Below are positions 1-5,688 of a stretch of DNA of 11,815 nt, piece after piece. This DNA is from VRUE01 sp036524775. GTDB taxonomy: Bacteria; Actinomycetota; Thermoleophilia; Solirubrobacterales; 70-9. Every line of letters starts with the position of its first letter. The stretch's first letter is position 1. The stretch lies in assembly GCA_036524775.1 (NCBI GenBank), contig DATDBO010000042.1:1-11815 (forward strand), given 5' to 3'. The notes under the pieces are model-generated. The model was not told where the DNA came from. It saw only the letters and a list, made by a program, of their open reading frames with translations, and did not search any database. The position numbers were made by a program, and so were the translations under genes.

Positions 1-1
1 C

Positions 2-385
2 GACCCCGCCGCGCTCTACCTGGTCGCGATCGTCTTCTACTGGACGCCCCCCCACTTCTGGGCGCTGTCGCTGCGGATGAAGGACGAGTACGCGGCGGTC
101 GGCGTGCCGATGCTGCCGGTCGTGCGCGGCGAGGACGAGACGCGGCGCCAGATCCTCCTCTACACGATCCTGCTCTACGCGGTGACCCAGCTGCCCTTCT
201 GCGCCGGGGCCTTCGGGGTCGAGTACCTGATCGTCTCGATGACCCTCGGCGCCGCCTTCATCTACTGCGCCGTGCGGCTGCTGCGCAGCGCCGACCGCCG
301 CTGGGCCCTGCGCACCTATCTCTTCTCGCTCGCCTACCTGGCCCTGCTCTTCCTGGCGATGCCGATAGACGCCAGGCTGGGCTGA
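2..385 (+). CDS. ctaB: Protohaem IX farnesyltransferase (haem O synthase), C-terminal part
   Basis: The gene is cut by the left window edge; the last 127 residues are present. The enzyme is an integral membrane prenyltransferase that adds a farnesyl group to haem B to make haem O, the precursor of haem A for aa3-type oxidases. Seen: the family motif YWTPPHFWALSL followed by a polar loop (RMKDEYAAVGVPMLPVV), then a GEDETRRQI segment and three hydrophobic helices to the C terminus (roughly in-window residues 50-70, 75-92 and 105-122). This order matches the second half of CtaB/COX10. The reading frame is open from base 2, so the visible ATG at 77 is internal and is not the start. ctaA and the oxidase subunits lie in the same window, which agrees with the role. 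The gene ends at TGA 383-385, 40 bases before the next small gene. Confidence 0.95.
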   Translation, partial: DPAALYLVAIVFYWTPPHFWALSLRMKDEYAAVGVPMLPVVRGEDETRRQILLYTILLYAVTQLPFCAGAFGVEYLIVSMTLGAAFIYCAVRLLRSADRRWALRTYLFSLAYLALLFLAMPIDARLG

Positions 386-425
386 TCGGTGCCCGGCGCC
401 CTGCCTGCCTGATAGAAATCCGGCC

Positions 426-539
426 GTGGATCGCGAGACCGCCAAACGGGACATTGGCGCAGGCCTGCTGGCCGGCGGCATCGCTGCCGGGGTCTTCGCC
501 CTCTGCTTCGTCGCCGCCGTCCTCTACATCGCCTCATGA
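426..539 (+). CDS. Small single-helix membrane protein (37 aa), unknown function
   Basis: A GTG at 426 opens a 37-codon frame that ends at TGA 537-539. The ATG of the next gene (536-538) overlaps that stop as ATGA, the usual sign of translational coupling. The protein has a short charged N terminus (VDRETAKRD) and then one glycine/alanine-rich hydrophobic stretch covering about residues 10-36, predicted to be a single membrane helix. No enzyme motif is visible. No clear Shine-Dalgarno sequence precedes the GTG. Its place between ctaB and another small membrane protein suggests an oxidase accessory or small-subunit role, but this is inference. The main support for it being real is the exact overlap, the membrane-protein composition and the lack of any other gene in 386-535. 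Confidence 0.6.
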   Translation: MDRETAKRDIGAGLLAGGIAAGVFALCFVAAVLYIAS

Positions 540-826
540 GCGCGGAGCGCGAGATCACCGAGCCGGGCGAGCTGGTCTACCGGCAGCGACCCTCCTGGGC
601 GCCGATCTTCTTCGCCTTCGCCGCCGCCCTCGCCGTCTGCGGGATCTTCGCCGAGGGCTTCATGTTCCGCGGCTGGATCTACTCGCTCGCGGCCTGCGTC
701 GTCCTCCTCTTCGCCCTGCGCAGCATGGTCAAGGGGGCGGTCCGGGACTACTTCCGGCTGCCGCGCAGGCAGAAGGCGCGCGGCGCCGTGCTGCCGGTGG
801 AGACGATCTCTCCCCCCAAGAGCTGA
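536..826 (+). CDS. Two-helix membrane protein, candidate oxidase accessory or subunit IV-like
   Basis: This 96-residue protein starts at ATG 536 inside the stop of the preceding small gene. It has a charged N-terminal segment (residues 1-18), a hydrophobic helix at about 21-39, a second at about 46-62, and a basic C-terminal tail (RDYFRLPRRQKARG). The positive-inside pattern would put both ends in the cytoplasm. No catalytic motif is seen. I do not recognise it as a named family. Its size, two helices and position after ctaB recall the small subunit IV-type proteins of bacterial haem-copper oxidases, so an oxidase-assembly or subunit role is a reasonable guess and no more. It stops at TGA 824-826, one base before the stop of the convergent CBS gene. 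Confidence 0.7.
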   Translation: MSAEREITEPGELVYRQRPSWAPIFFAFAAALAVCGIFAEGFMFRGWIYSLAACVVLLFALRSMVKGAVRDYFRLPRRQKARGAVLPVETISPPKS

Positions 827-827
827 G

Positions 828-1229
828 CTAGTCCGGCGACATCCCGGACGTGGCGCCTTCGCTCGTCCAGACCCGCACGATGTCGCGGATCGAGAGGATG
901 CCGAGCAGGGTGCCTTCCTCGAAGACGACGAGGTGGCGGATGCCGCGCGTCGACATCTCCGAGGCGGCGTGCTCGAGGCTCCAATCGGGTGCGGCGGCGA
1001 CCACGCCCTCGCTCATGTGCTCGCCGACTCGCTCGCTGTCGGGGTCCTCGCCGCGGCCGAGCGAGTTGAGGATGTCGCGCTCGGTGACGATGCACGGCAC
1101 CGGCCGCTCGTCGTCGGTGACCAGGGCGGCGCCGACACCCTTCTCGGCCATCATCGTCGCCGCCTCGCGCAGCGTGTGCGATGGGCCCATCGTCAGAACC
1201 ACCTCGGACATCCCGTCCCGTACCTGCAT
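828..1229 (-). CDS. Stand-alone double-CBS-domain protein
   Basis: This is a 133-residue soluble protein made almost wholly of two CBS domains (about residues 7-60 and 69-125), a Bateman module. Such modules bind adenosine nucleotides or related ligands and usually regulate other proteins. Seen: each domain ends in the typical strand-helix signature, PCIVTERDIL (residues 44-53) and LGILSIRDIV (109-118). The T/S-x-x-D pattern in these (TERD, SIRD) often contacts ribose and phosphate. I chose ATG 1227-1229 over an upstream ATG at 1275-1277 because GAGGAG lies about 8 bases before it and the extra 16 residues (RRFSLTPRAAEERTR) look like untranslated sequence. The partner is not evident. It converges on the preceding gene with a one-base gap and diverges from the cytochrome c gene. 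The ligand cannot be deduced from sequence alone. Confidence 0.9.
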   Translation of the reverse strand: MQVRDGMSEVVLTMGPSHTLREAATMMAEKGVGAALVTDDERPVPCIVTERDILNSLGRGEDPDSERVGEHMSEGVVAAAPDWSLEHAASEMSTRGIRHLVVFEEGTLLGILSIRDIVRVWTSEGATSGMSPD

Positions 1230-1327
1230 TCGCGTCCTCTCCTCAGCCGCTCGCGGGGTTAGTGAGAATCGCCTCAAGCCTACCCGACAACCGTGCCTGG
1301 CAAGCAGCGTTTCGGGCGGCCCCGACG

Positions 1328-1335
1328 TATAGACT
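1328..1335 (+). promoter_or_regulatory. Possible -10 element for the cytochrome c gene
   Basis: TATAGACT stands out in the GC-rich 131-base gap (1230-1360) between the divergent CBS and cytochrome c genes. It lies 25 bases before the cytochrome c ATG, giving a short leader. No convincing -35 hexamer is found 16-18 bases upstream, and no Shine-Dalgarno sequence lies before the ATG. The rest of the gap shows nothing else I can name. Confidence 0.3.
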
Positions 1336-1360
1336 CCGCCGCGCTTCGCGCCGCACGACC

Positions 1361-2062
1361 ATGCCCAAGCCAGCCAACCCGATCCGCCTCCCCGCCGTTC
1401 TCGCCGCCTTGGCGATCGCCGCTCTCGCGGCCTCCGGCTGCGGCACCAACTCCGCCGACGAGGAGCGTGGGCGGGTCCTCTTCGTGCAGAAATGCGGCGT
1501 CTGCCACGCGATGGCGCAGGCCGGCACCACGGCGCAGATCGGCCCCGACCTCGACCACGCCTTCGCCGCGGCGCGGGCCGCCGGGGAGGACGGAGACACG
1601 ATCGAGGGGGTCGTCGCGGCGCAGATCGAGTTCCCGCGGCCGAGCACGACCAACCCCGCCGCCTCGATGCCCGCCGACATCGTCAGCGGCCAGGACGCCC
1701 AGGACGTCGCCGCTTACGTCGCGATGTACGCGGGGGTGCCGGGCGCGGCGCCGCCCACGGTCGCGGGCGGTCCGGGCGCGCAGGTCTTCGCGAGCAACGG
1801 CTGCGGCGGCTGCCACACGCTCGCCGAGGCGCAGGCGGGCGGGACGGTCGGCCCGAACCTCGACGAAGTCCTCCCGGGCCAGACCGCGGCGATGATCGAA
1901 GGGTCGATCGCCGACCCCAACGCCGTCATCGCCAAGGGCTTCCCCCCCAACGTGATGCCGGCCGACTACAAACAGAAGCTGACGCCGAAAGAACTCGAAG
2001 ACCTCGTGCAGTACCTGCTCGACAGCACCGCCGGCGGCGGCTCGAAGAGCAAATCCGGCTGA
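1361..2062 (+). CDS. Di-haem cytochrome c, probable lipoprotein
   Basis: The 233-residue protein carries two class I cytochrome c domains. Seen: CGVCH at residues 45-49 and CGGCH at 148-152, each with a downstream methionine in a suitable context (M103 in ASMPAD, M199 in NVMPADY) for the sixth ligand. The N terminus has a short basic region, a hydrophobic stretch (10-25) and the sequence AASGC ending at C27. I read this as a somewhat weak lipobox, so the mature protein would be lipid-anchored on the outer face of the membrane. The start at ATG 1361 gives a proper signal peptide; earlier in-frame starts add an arginine-rich stretch that does not fit. The tail (GGGSKSKSG) is flexible. With CtaC lacking a haem domain, this protein is a plausible electron carrier to the oxidase. 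A role with a quinol:cytochrome c reductase is equally possible, since no bc1 genes are visible here. It is followed after 43 bases by ctaA. Confidence 0.93.
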   Translation: MPKPANPIRLPAVLAALAIAALAASGCGTNSADEERGRVLFVQKCGVCHAMAQAGTTAQIGPDLDHAFAAARAAGEDGDTIEGVVAAQIEFPRPSTTNPAASMPADIVSGQDAQDVAAYVAMYAGVPGAAPPTVAGGPGAQVFASNGCGGCHTLAEAQAGGTVGPNLDEVLPGQTAAMIEGSIADPNAVIAKGFPPNVMPADYKQKLTPKELEDLVQYLLDSTAGGGSKSKSG

Positions 2063-2105
2063 GCGCCGGCGGCCGAGCGCCGCTCGCTGCGATCATCTCG
2101 CGACG

Positions 2106-3092
2106 ATGGGCACCCGCCTCAAGGACCGCCTCGACGTCTCGCCGCAGCGCTACGCCCAGGTGACCGTCGTCGCCCTGGTGGCGCTCTCGTTGATCGTGCT
2201 GACCGGCGCGGCGGTGCGCCTGACCGGCTCGGGCCTCGGCTGCCCGGACTGGCCCAAATGCTACGGCGGCACGGTGCCGCCGCTCGAAACCCACGCCGTG
2301 ATCGAGTACGGCAACCGGCTGCTGACCGGCTTCGTCGGCCTCGCCGTGATCGCCGCGGGCGCGCTCGCCTGGTTCCGCCGCCCCTTCCGCGGGCATCTCG
2401 CCTTCTTCGGCGCCCTGCTGCCGCTCGGCGTCCTCTGTCAGGCGATCCTCGGCGCGCTGGTCGTCAAGTACCACCTCGCCCCCGGCCTGGTGATGGGCCA
2501 CTTCATCCTCTCGATGCTGCTGCTCGACGCGGCCTTCGCGCTCGCCTGGTGTGCCCGCTACGAGCCCGGCGAGCGCCTCTTCTCGACCGACCGGCTGGGG
2601 GTCTGGGCGGTGCGGGCGCTGATCCCGGTCGGCCAACTGGCGATCGTCGCCGGCACGATCTCCACCGGCTCGGGCCCGCATGCGGGCGCGCACGAAGGCG
2701 AGCTGGTCCACCGCTTCGACTTCGAGGGCACCGGGACGCTGGAGTGGATGGTCCAGCGCCACTCGGCGATCGCCGCCGCGTTCGGCGTCGCCACGATCGC
2801 CGTCTGGCTCCTCCTCCGTCGTCCCGGCGGCGATCGACGCGCCCTGCGCCCCCTCACCGCCGTCATCGCCCTGCTAGGCCTGCAGGGCGCCGTGGGCGGC
2901 CTGCAGTGGGCCCTCGAGCTGCCCAGCGAGCTGGTCTGGCTCCACGTAGCCCTGGCGACCGCGACCTGGCTGGCAATGCTCTGGACCGTCGCCACGGCCG
3001 GGCGCCTCGAGCCCCGCGAGGCAGCCGCGCAGCCGCCAAGCCCAACCGGCTCATCCGAAGAGCGCTCGGCCCCCGCGCTGACTCAGAGCTGA
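2106..3092 (+). CDS. ctaA: Haem A synthase (CtaA/COX15 family)
   Basis: This 328-residue membrane enzyme oxidises the C8 methyl of haem O to a formyl group, giving haem A. About eight hydrophobic helices can be traced between residues 19 and 298. Seen: the first extracellular loop has GLGCPDWPKC with a cysteine pair (C46, C52) like the loop disulphide of Bacillus CtaA. Then come IEYGNR (67-71, conserved E67), GHFILSM (H132), QRHSAI (H219) and WLHVAL (H280). From memory of B. subtilis CtaA, H132, H219 and H280 match three of its four haem-ligand histidines, while the site three residues after the Glu is N70, with H63 nearby. The last 28 residues are a Pro/Ser/Glu-rich tail outside the membrane fold. 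No clear Shine-Dalgarno sequence precedes ATG 2106. Its last 10 bases overlap the end of the convergent coiled-coil gene. Confidence 0.95.
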   Translation: MGTRLKDRLDVSPQRYAQVTVVALVALSLIVLTGAAVRLTGSGLGCPDWPKCYGGTVPPLETHAVIEYGNRLLTGFVGLAVIAAGALAWFRRPFRGHLAFFGALLPLGVLCQAILGALVVKYHLAPGLVMGHFILSMLLLDAAFALAWCARYEPGERLFSTDRLGVWAVRALIPVGQLAIVAGTISTGSGPHAGAHEGELVHRFDFEGTGTLEWMVQRHSAIAAAFGVATIAVWLLLRRPGGDRRALRPLTAVIALLGLQGAVGGLQWALELPSELVWLHVALATATWLAMLWTVATAGRLEPREAAAQPPSPTGSSEERSAPALTQS

Positions 3093-3096
3093 GTCA
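3079..3096. repeat. 18-base inverted repeat spanning two convergent stop codons
   Basis: TGACTCAG and CTGAGTCA flank a two-base centre (AG). The palindrome covers the stop codons of ctaA (3090-3092) and of the minus-strand coiled-coil gene (3083-3085). It could form a short hairpin in either transcript, but no T-run follows on either side, so it is not a standard intrinsic terminator. Its origin may be chance or coding constraint. Confidence 0.5.
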
Positions 3097-3442
3097 CGAT
3101 CACACCGGCCAGGGTCACGATCACACCGATCAGAGCCGCAATGATGCCTCCGCAGAAGAGGATCATCGTGCGCTGGAACGCGTCGAAGCGCGCGTCGATC
3201 CGATCGAACCCGGCTTTCATTTCCGTGCGAAGCAGTCGAGCCTCGCCTTCGACCCTGTCGAACCGCTGGTTGACTTCGTCAAACCGCTGATCGACATGCT
3301 TGAACCGCTCGTCGACATGCATAAACCGTTGGTCGATCTGCTCGAACCGCTCGTCGACACGAAGGAAGCCTTCGTCCACCTTGCGCTCCAGCACGTCGAT
3401 CCGGTCGTCGCCTGAGCTCTGCCTCACAGTCATCGTCTCCAT
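3083..3442 (-). CDS. Tail-anchored heptad-repeat coiled-coil protein
   Basis: This is a 119-residue protein. Seen: residues about 15-90 form a near-perfect run of seven-residue repeats of the type V-D-E-R-F-x-x (for example VDERFEQ, IDQRFMH, VDERFKH, VDQRFDE, VNQRFDR). The hydrophobic V/I and F are spaced 4/3, as in a parallel coiled coil, and most other positions are charged. A hydrophobic segment follows (about 93-116), which would anchor the C terminus in the membrane with the coil in the cytoplasm. The layout recalls the DUF1640-like and XhlA-like groups, but I cannot assign it to either. The start is ATG 3440-3442; ATG 3431-3433 (residue 4) is an alternative with GGAG just upstream. It is the last gene of the minus-strand run, 69 bases after the membrane UspA-like gene. 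Its partner and function are unknown. Confidence 0.8.
   Translation of the reverse strand: METMTVRQSSGDDRIDVLERKVDEGFLRVDERFEQIDQRFMHVDERFKHVDQRFDEVNQRFDRVEGEARLLRTEMKAGFDRIDARFDAFQRTMILFCGGIIAALIGVIVTLAGVIVTQL
3261..3365. repeat. Five tandem 21-base units encoding coiled-coil heptads
   Basis: AACCG(C/T)T recurs exactly every 21 bases at 3261, 3282, 3303, 3324 and 3345, followed in each unit by a GTCGA-like core. The period is seven codons and matches the heptads of the minus-strand coiled-coil protein (residues about 27-61). More diverged units can be sensed on both sides. The DNA identity between units suggests recent internal duplication or gene conversion, not just amino-acid constraint. 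Confidence 0.85.
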
Positions 3443-3511
3443 GATGGCAGACCATAAGACAACAAGTTGCGCAAATGGTGCGCTAGATGAAAATCTTGCG
3501 AAGCGAAACTG
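3443..3511 (-). promoter_or_regulatory. Low-GC gap before the coiled-coil gene
   Basis: This 69-base gap has about 46% GC by hand count, well below its surroundings. That is typical of a promoter or transcript-end region. It contains the palindrome TTGCGCAA (3467-3474) and a small potential hairpin GCGCA/TGCGC (3469-3483) with a five-base loop. No convincing -35/-10 pair could be fixed. It may hold a separate promoter for the coiled-coil gene or a weak end signal for the gene before it. Confidence 0.35.
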
Positions 3512-4165
3512 TCATTTTTCTGCGACAGGCTCGGCCGTGAGGTCGACGACGACGTGGGTTATCGGCAGGTCGATTTCGTCCCGGGCTCGCTCGACTACCC
3601 CGTGCTCCAGCCAACGCGAGCGGTGCGGCGGGTGGGTCGAGATGACGATCTCGTCCGCAGAGAAGGCCCGCAGGGCGTCCTCGATAGCGGTGTTGGGATC
3701 GCCGTCGCCGATCTCTCCCCTCGCCTTCAAGCCAAGCTCACCGATCGCCAGCAGGGAGAGCTCCATCCGCTGCCTCGCCAGCTCGAGCGCTTCGTCGACG
3801 TCCGAGGCCCAGTGCTCCGCCCGAGAGCCGGCCAGGGCGGGAGTGACGACCAGGATCTCGCAGTCCCGGTCCTTGCAGCGGCCGCGGATCTCATCCAACA
3901 GCGCCTCGCCGCCGACGGTCTCGTTGGCGACGACGAGCAGCCTGTGCTTGCCGTCGCCGCCGCGGGTCAGCTCGACGCTGCGCGGCAAAGAGCCGCGCGA
4001 GCTGCGGTAGGCCATCCCGGCGCCGAACCCGATCAGCATCGCCCCCCAGATCGCCCCGACGACGGGCTTGATCAACAGCGCCAACAGGATCACCGACGCC
4101 GCCGCGACGCCGATCACAACCACCCAGCGAAAAGCGTCAGCCTCGGATCGAAGGGGGTTGTGCAT
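3512..4165 (-). CDS. Membrane-anchored UspA-like protein
   Basis: This 217-residue protein has two adjoining hydrophobic helices (about 14-32 and 34-52), a short basic linker (RSSRGSLPRS), then a UspA-like alpha/beta domain (about 72-208) predicted to be cytoplasmic. Seen: strand RLLVVANETVGG (74-85), strand EILVVTPAL (103-111), the segment GEIGDGDPNTAIEDAL (150-165), then DEIVISTHPP with RSRWLE (171-186) and a final strand THVVVDL. The ATP-binding pattern G-2x-G-9x-G(S/T) of classic UspA proteins is not visible, so nucleotide binding is uncertain. The same D-P-x-x-A-I ... DE(I/V)(V/L)IST ... WLE pattern appears in the protein coded between ctaD and ctaE, so the two are relatives. The start is ATG 4163-4165, 21 bases after the ctaE stop, with only a GGGG run close upstream. 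It probably belongs to the oxidase operon. Confidence 0.8.
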   Translation of the reverse strand: MHNPLRSEADAFRWVVVIGVAAASVILLALLIKPVVGAIWGAMLIGFGAGMAYRSSRGSLPRSVELTRGGDGKHRLLVVANETVGGEALLDEIRGRCKDRDCEILVVTPALAGSRAEHWASDVDEALELARQRMELSLLAIGELGLKARGEIGDGDPNTAIEDALRAFSADEIVISTHPPHRSRWLEHGVVERARDEIDLPITHVVVDLTAEPVAEK

Positions 4166-4186
4166 ACCCCATGTTTTACCGCGTTG

Positions 4187-4810
4187 CTAGAGGATGTAAA
4201 CAGTCGTATACACGATGATCCACATGACGTCTACGAAGTGCCAGTAGATGCCGGGGACCTCTACGCCGAGGTGGTCCTTGGCCGCGGGGCCGAAGTGGCC
4301 GCGGAAGGCGCGGATGGTGGCGAAGCTGAGCAGCAGCAGGCCGACGAAGACGTGGGCGCCGTGCAGGCCGGTGAGGCCGTAGAAGATCGAGCCGAAGGAG
4401 AGGTCGCGGGCGCTGAAGCCGATGTGCGCGTACTCGTTCATCTGGATGAAGAGGAAGGTCGCGCCGAGCAGCCAGGTGAGCACCAGGCCGAGTTTGAGGC
4501 CGGTCCGGTTGCCGCGGCGGACCGACTCGAGCGCGTAGTGGATCGTGAAGCTCGAAGAGACGAGGATCGCCGTGTTGATCCCGGCGACGGCCTTGGGCAG
4601 CTCGAAGGCCTCCGGCGGCCAGCTCGGCGGGTCGACGACGACGCGGAGGAAGAAGTAGGAGGCGAAGAACGCCCCGAAGAGCATGATCTCGGAGACGATG
4701 AAGAGCAGGATCCCCAGCGTCTGCCGGTCGATCCGCGAGCTCGCGTGGGCCTCGGGCGGTCCGTGGTGCTCCTCGTGGCCGTGGCCCAGGGCGACGGTCG
4801 CGCTCTCCAT
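4187..4810 (-). CDS. ctaE: Cytochrome c oxidase subunit III
   Basis: The 207-residue protein has five membrane helices, the shorter bacterial form of subunit III that lacks the first two helices of the seven-helix type. Subunit III stabilises the oxidase core and helps proton uptake. Seen: LFIVSEIMLFGAFFASYFFLR (residues 35-55, with E41), a QMNEYAHIGFSA loop, LTGLHGAHVFVGL (146-158) and YWHFVDVMWIIVYTTVYIL at the C terminus, all family hallmarks. The N-terminal 23 residues are rich in histidine (HGHEEHH...H) and might bind metal. The start ATG 4808-4810 shares one base with the stop of the upstream UspA-like gene (TGATG). A GAGGGGAG stretch about 9 bases upstream is a good ribosome site. The minus-strand frame stays open upstream to 5317, but that part lies on the UspA-like gene in another frame and is not real. 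Confidence 0.96.
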   Translation of the reverse strand: MESATVALGHGHEEHHGPPEAHASSRIDRQTLGILLFIVSEIMLFGAFFASYFFLRVVVDPPSWPPEAFELPKAVAGINTAILVSSSFTIHYALESVRRGNRTGLKLGLVLTWLLGATFLFIQMNEYAHIGFSARDLSFGSIFYGLTGLHGAHVFVGLLLLSFATIRAFRGHFGPAAKDHLGVEVPGIYWHFVDVMWIIVYTTVYIL

Positions 4811-5688
4811 CAGGATTCGCTCCCCTCGGCCACGGCAGCTGCGACCGCCGCGGCAGGCCGGCCGACCTCGATGTGCTCGACCGGCTTGTCGGTGATCTCG
4901 CGCACGCGCCCGATCAGGTCCTCCTCGAGCCACTGCGATCCCTCGCCGGCAAAGGTGGAGATCAGCACCTCGTCGATCCGGTAGTGCTCGATCGCGTTCT
5001 GCACGGCGTGGAAGGGGTCGGGGCTCATCGGCTGGCCGGTGGCATCGACGTCGGCGCGGTAGAGCTCGGCCAGCGTCGATGCGAGGTCGCGGACGATCTC
5101 CGCCTCGGAGACGTCGTCGGCGCGGGGGCAGATGATCGTGTAGCGGTGCGGATGACCGGCGGCGCGCTCTTTGAGGCGAGTGACGAGGTCCGGCGCAGCA
5201 ACGGTCTGAGTGGCGACCACGAGGGTGTGGCTTTTTTCCCAGCTGACCGAGTCGTCTTCGATCCGCACCGGGATGTGGGTGACCTGCACGTCGGGCTCGA
5301 AGCGCCCCCGCGCCCACTCGACCAGGTCCTTGCGGGCGAAGCCGAAGCGCGTCTCGTACAGGCAGGAGAGCAGCACCTCGCCCGGATCGTGGGCGCGCAC
5401 CGCGTCGTCGAGCGCCAGCGCCGGGTCACGGTCCATCACCTCGCCGACCGACTCGACCCCGTACTCGGTGAGGATCGACATCGTCACCTCGACCCGCGCC
5501 CGCGCCGCCTCGCGCAGTTCGCCGGCGTCGATCAGCTGGCCGACCGCGGGCTGGTTCTGCGGCGCGGCGACGGCGACGAAGGGCACCTTCTCGGCCCGCT
5601 CGGCGACCGCCGCCAGCAGCTTGCGCCCGCCCGCGACCTCGTTGAGGAAGACGAGCAGGGGCTTCGGCTCGGTCGCCTCGACGCTCAC
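4810..5688 (-). CDS. Tandem UspA-like protein embedded in the oxidase operon
   Basis: This is a 292-residue soluble protein with no membrane segment and two UspA-like domains (about residues 9-143 and 153-276). Seen: domain 1 begins KPLLVFLNEVAGG and has the late core DRDPALALDDAV (86-97), EVLLSCLYE (104-112) and VTHIPV (136-141). Domain 2 begins HTLVVATQTV and repeats this as SPDPFHAVQNAI (222-233), DEVLISTFAGEGSQWLEEDL (239-258) and VEHIEV (270-275). The UspA nucleotide loop G-2x-G-9x-G(S/T) is not visible in either half. The start is GTG 5686-5688, which overlaps the ctaD stop (GTGA) and has GGGG about 7 bases upstream. Its stop shares one base with the ctaE start. Such coupling on both sides implies production in step with the oxidase subunits. 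Function is inferred only: a sensor or assembly factor for the oxidase. The long open stretch upstream in the same frame lies on ctaD and is not coding. Confidence 0.85.
   Translation of the reverse strand: MSVEATEPKPLLVFLNEVAGGRKLLAAVAERAEKVPFVAVAAPQNQPAVGQLIDAGELREAARARVEVTMSILTEYGVESVGEVMDRDPALALDDAVRAHDPGEVLLSCLYETRFGFARKDLVEWARGRFEPDVQVTHIPVRIEDDSVSWEKSHTLVVATQTVAAPDLVTRLKERAAGHPHRYTIICPRADDVSEAEIVRDLASTLAELYRADVDATGQPMSPDPFHAVQNAIEHYRIDEVLISTFAGEGSQWLEEDLIGRVREITDKPVEHIEVGRPAAAVAAAVAEGSES

Noticed and set aside
1230..1276. Longer form of the CBS protein starting at 1277
   Set aside because: The extra 16 residues cover a good ribosome site (GAGGAG) that sits correctly before the ATG at 1229.
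1926..2762. Minus-strand open frame opposite ctaA and the end of the cytochrome c gene
   Set aside because: It has a composition typical of antisense shadows, rich in Arg, Glu, Ala and His. The plus-strand genes are clearly conserved.
3079..3096. Intrinsic bidirectional terminator between ctaA and the coiled-coil gene
   Set aside because: The palindrome is there, but its stem is AT-mixed with a tiny loop and no T-run follows on either strand, so it is listed only as a repeat.
3261..3365. CRISPR-like array
   Set aside because: The units are directly adjacent 21-base tandem repeats with no spacers, and they encode heptads.
3255..3410. Plus-strand repeat peptide (LVDMHKPLVDLLEPLVD type) in the 21-base repeats
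   Set aside because: The repeats give a periodic peptide in several frames. The minus-strand frame has a proper start, a regular 4/3 coiled-coil pattern and a membrane anchor; the plus frame is an extension of a ctaA shadow with no start of its own.
3554..4984. Plus-strand open frame (476 codons) opposite the UspA-like gene and ctaE
   Set aside because: It is antisense to two well-supported genes and has a biased composition without motifs.
4811..5317. N-terminal extension of ctaE by open frame
   Set aside because: It is another frame of the UspA-like gene, Arg-rich, and the MESATV start with its ribosome site fits subunit III.
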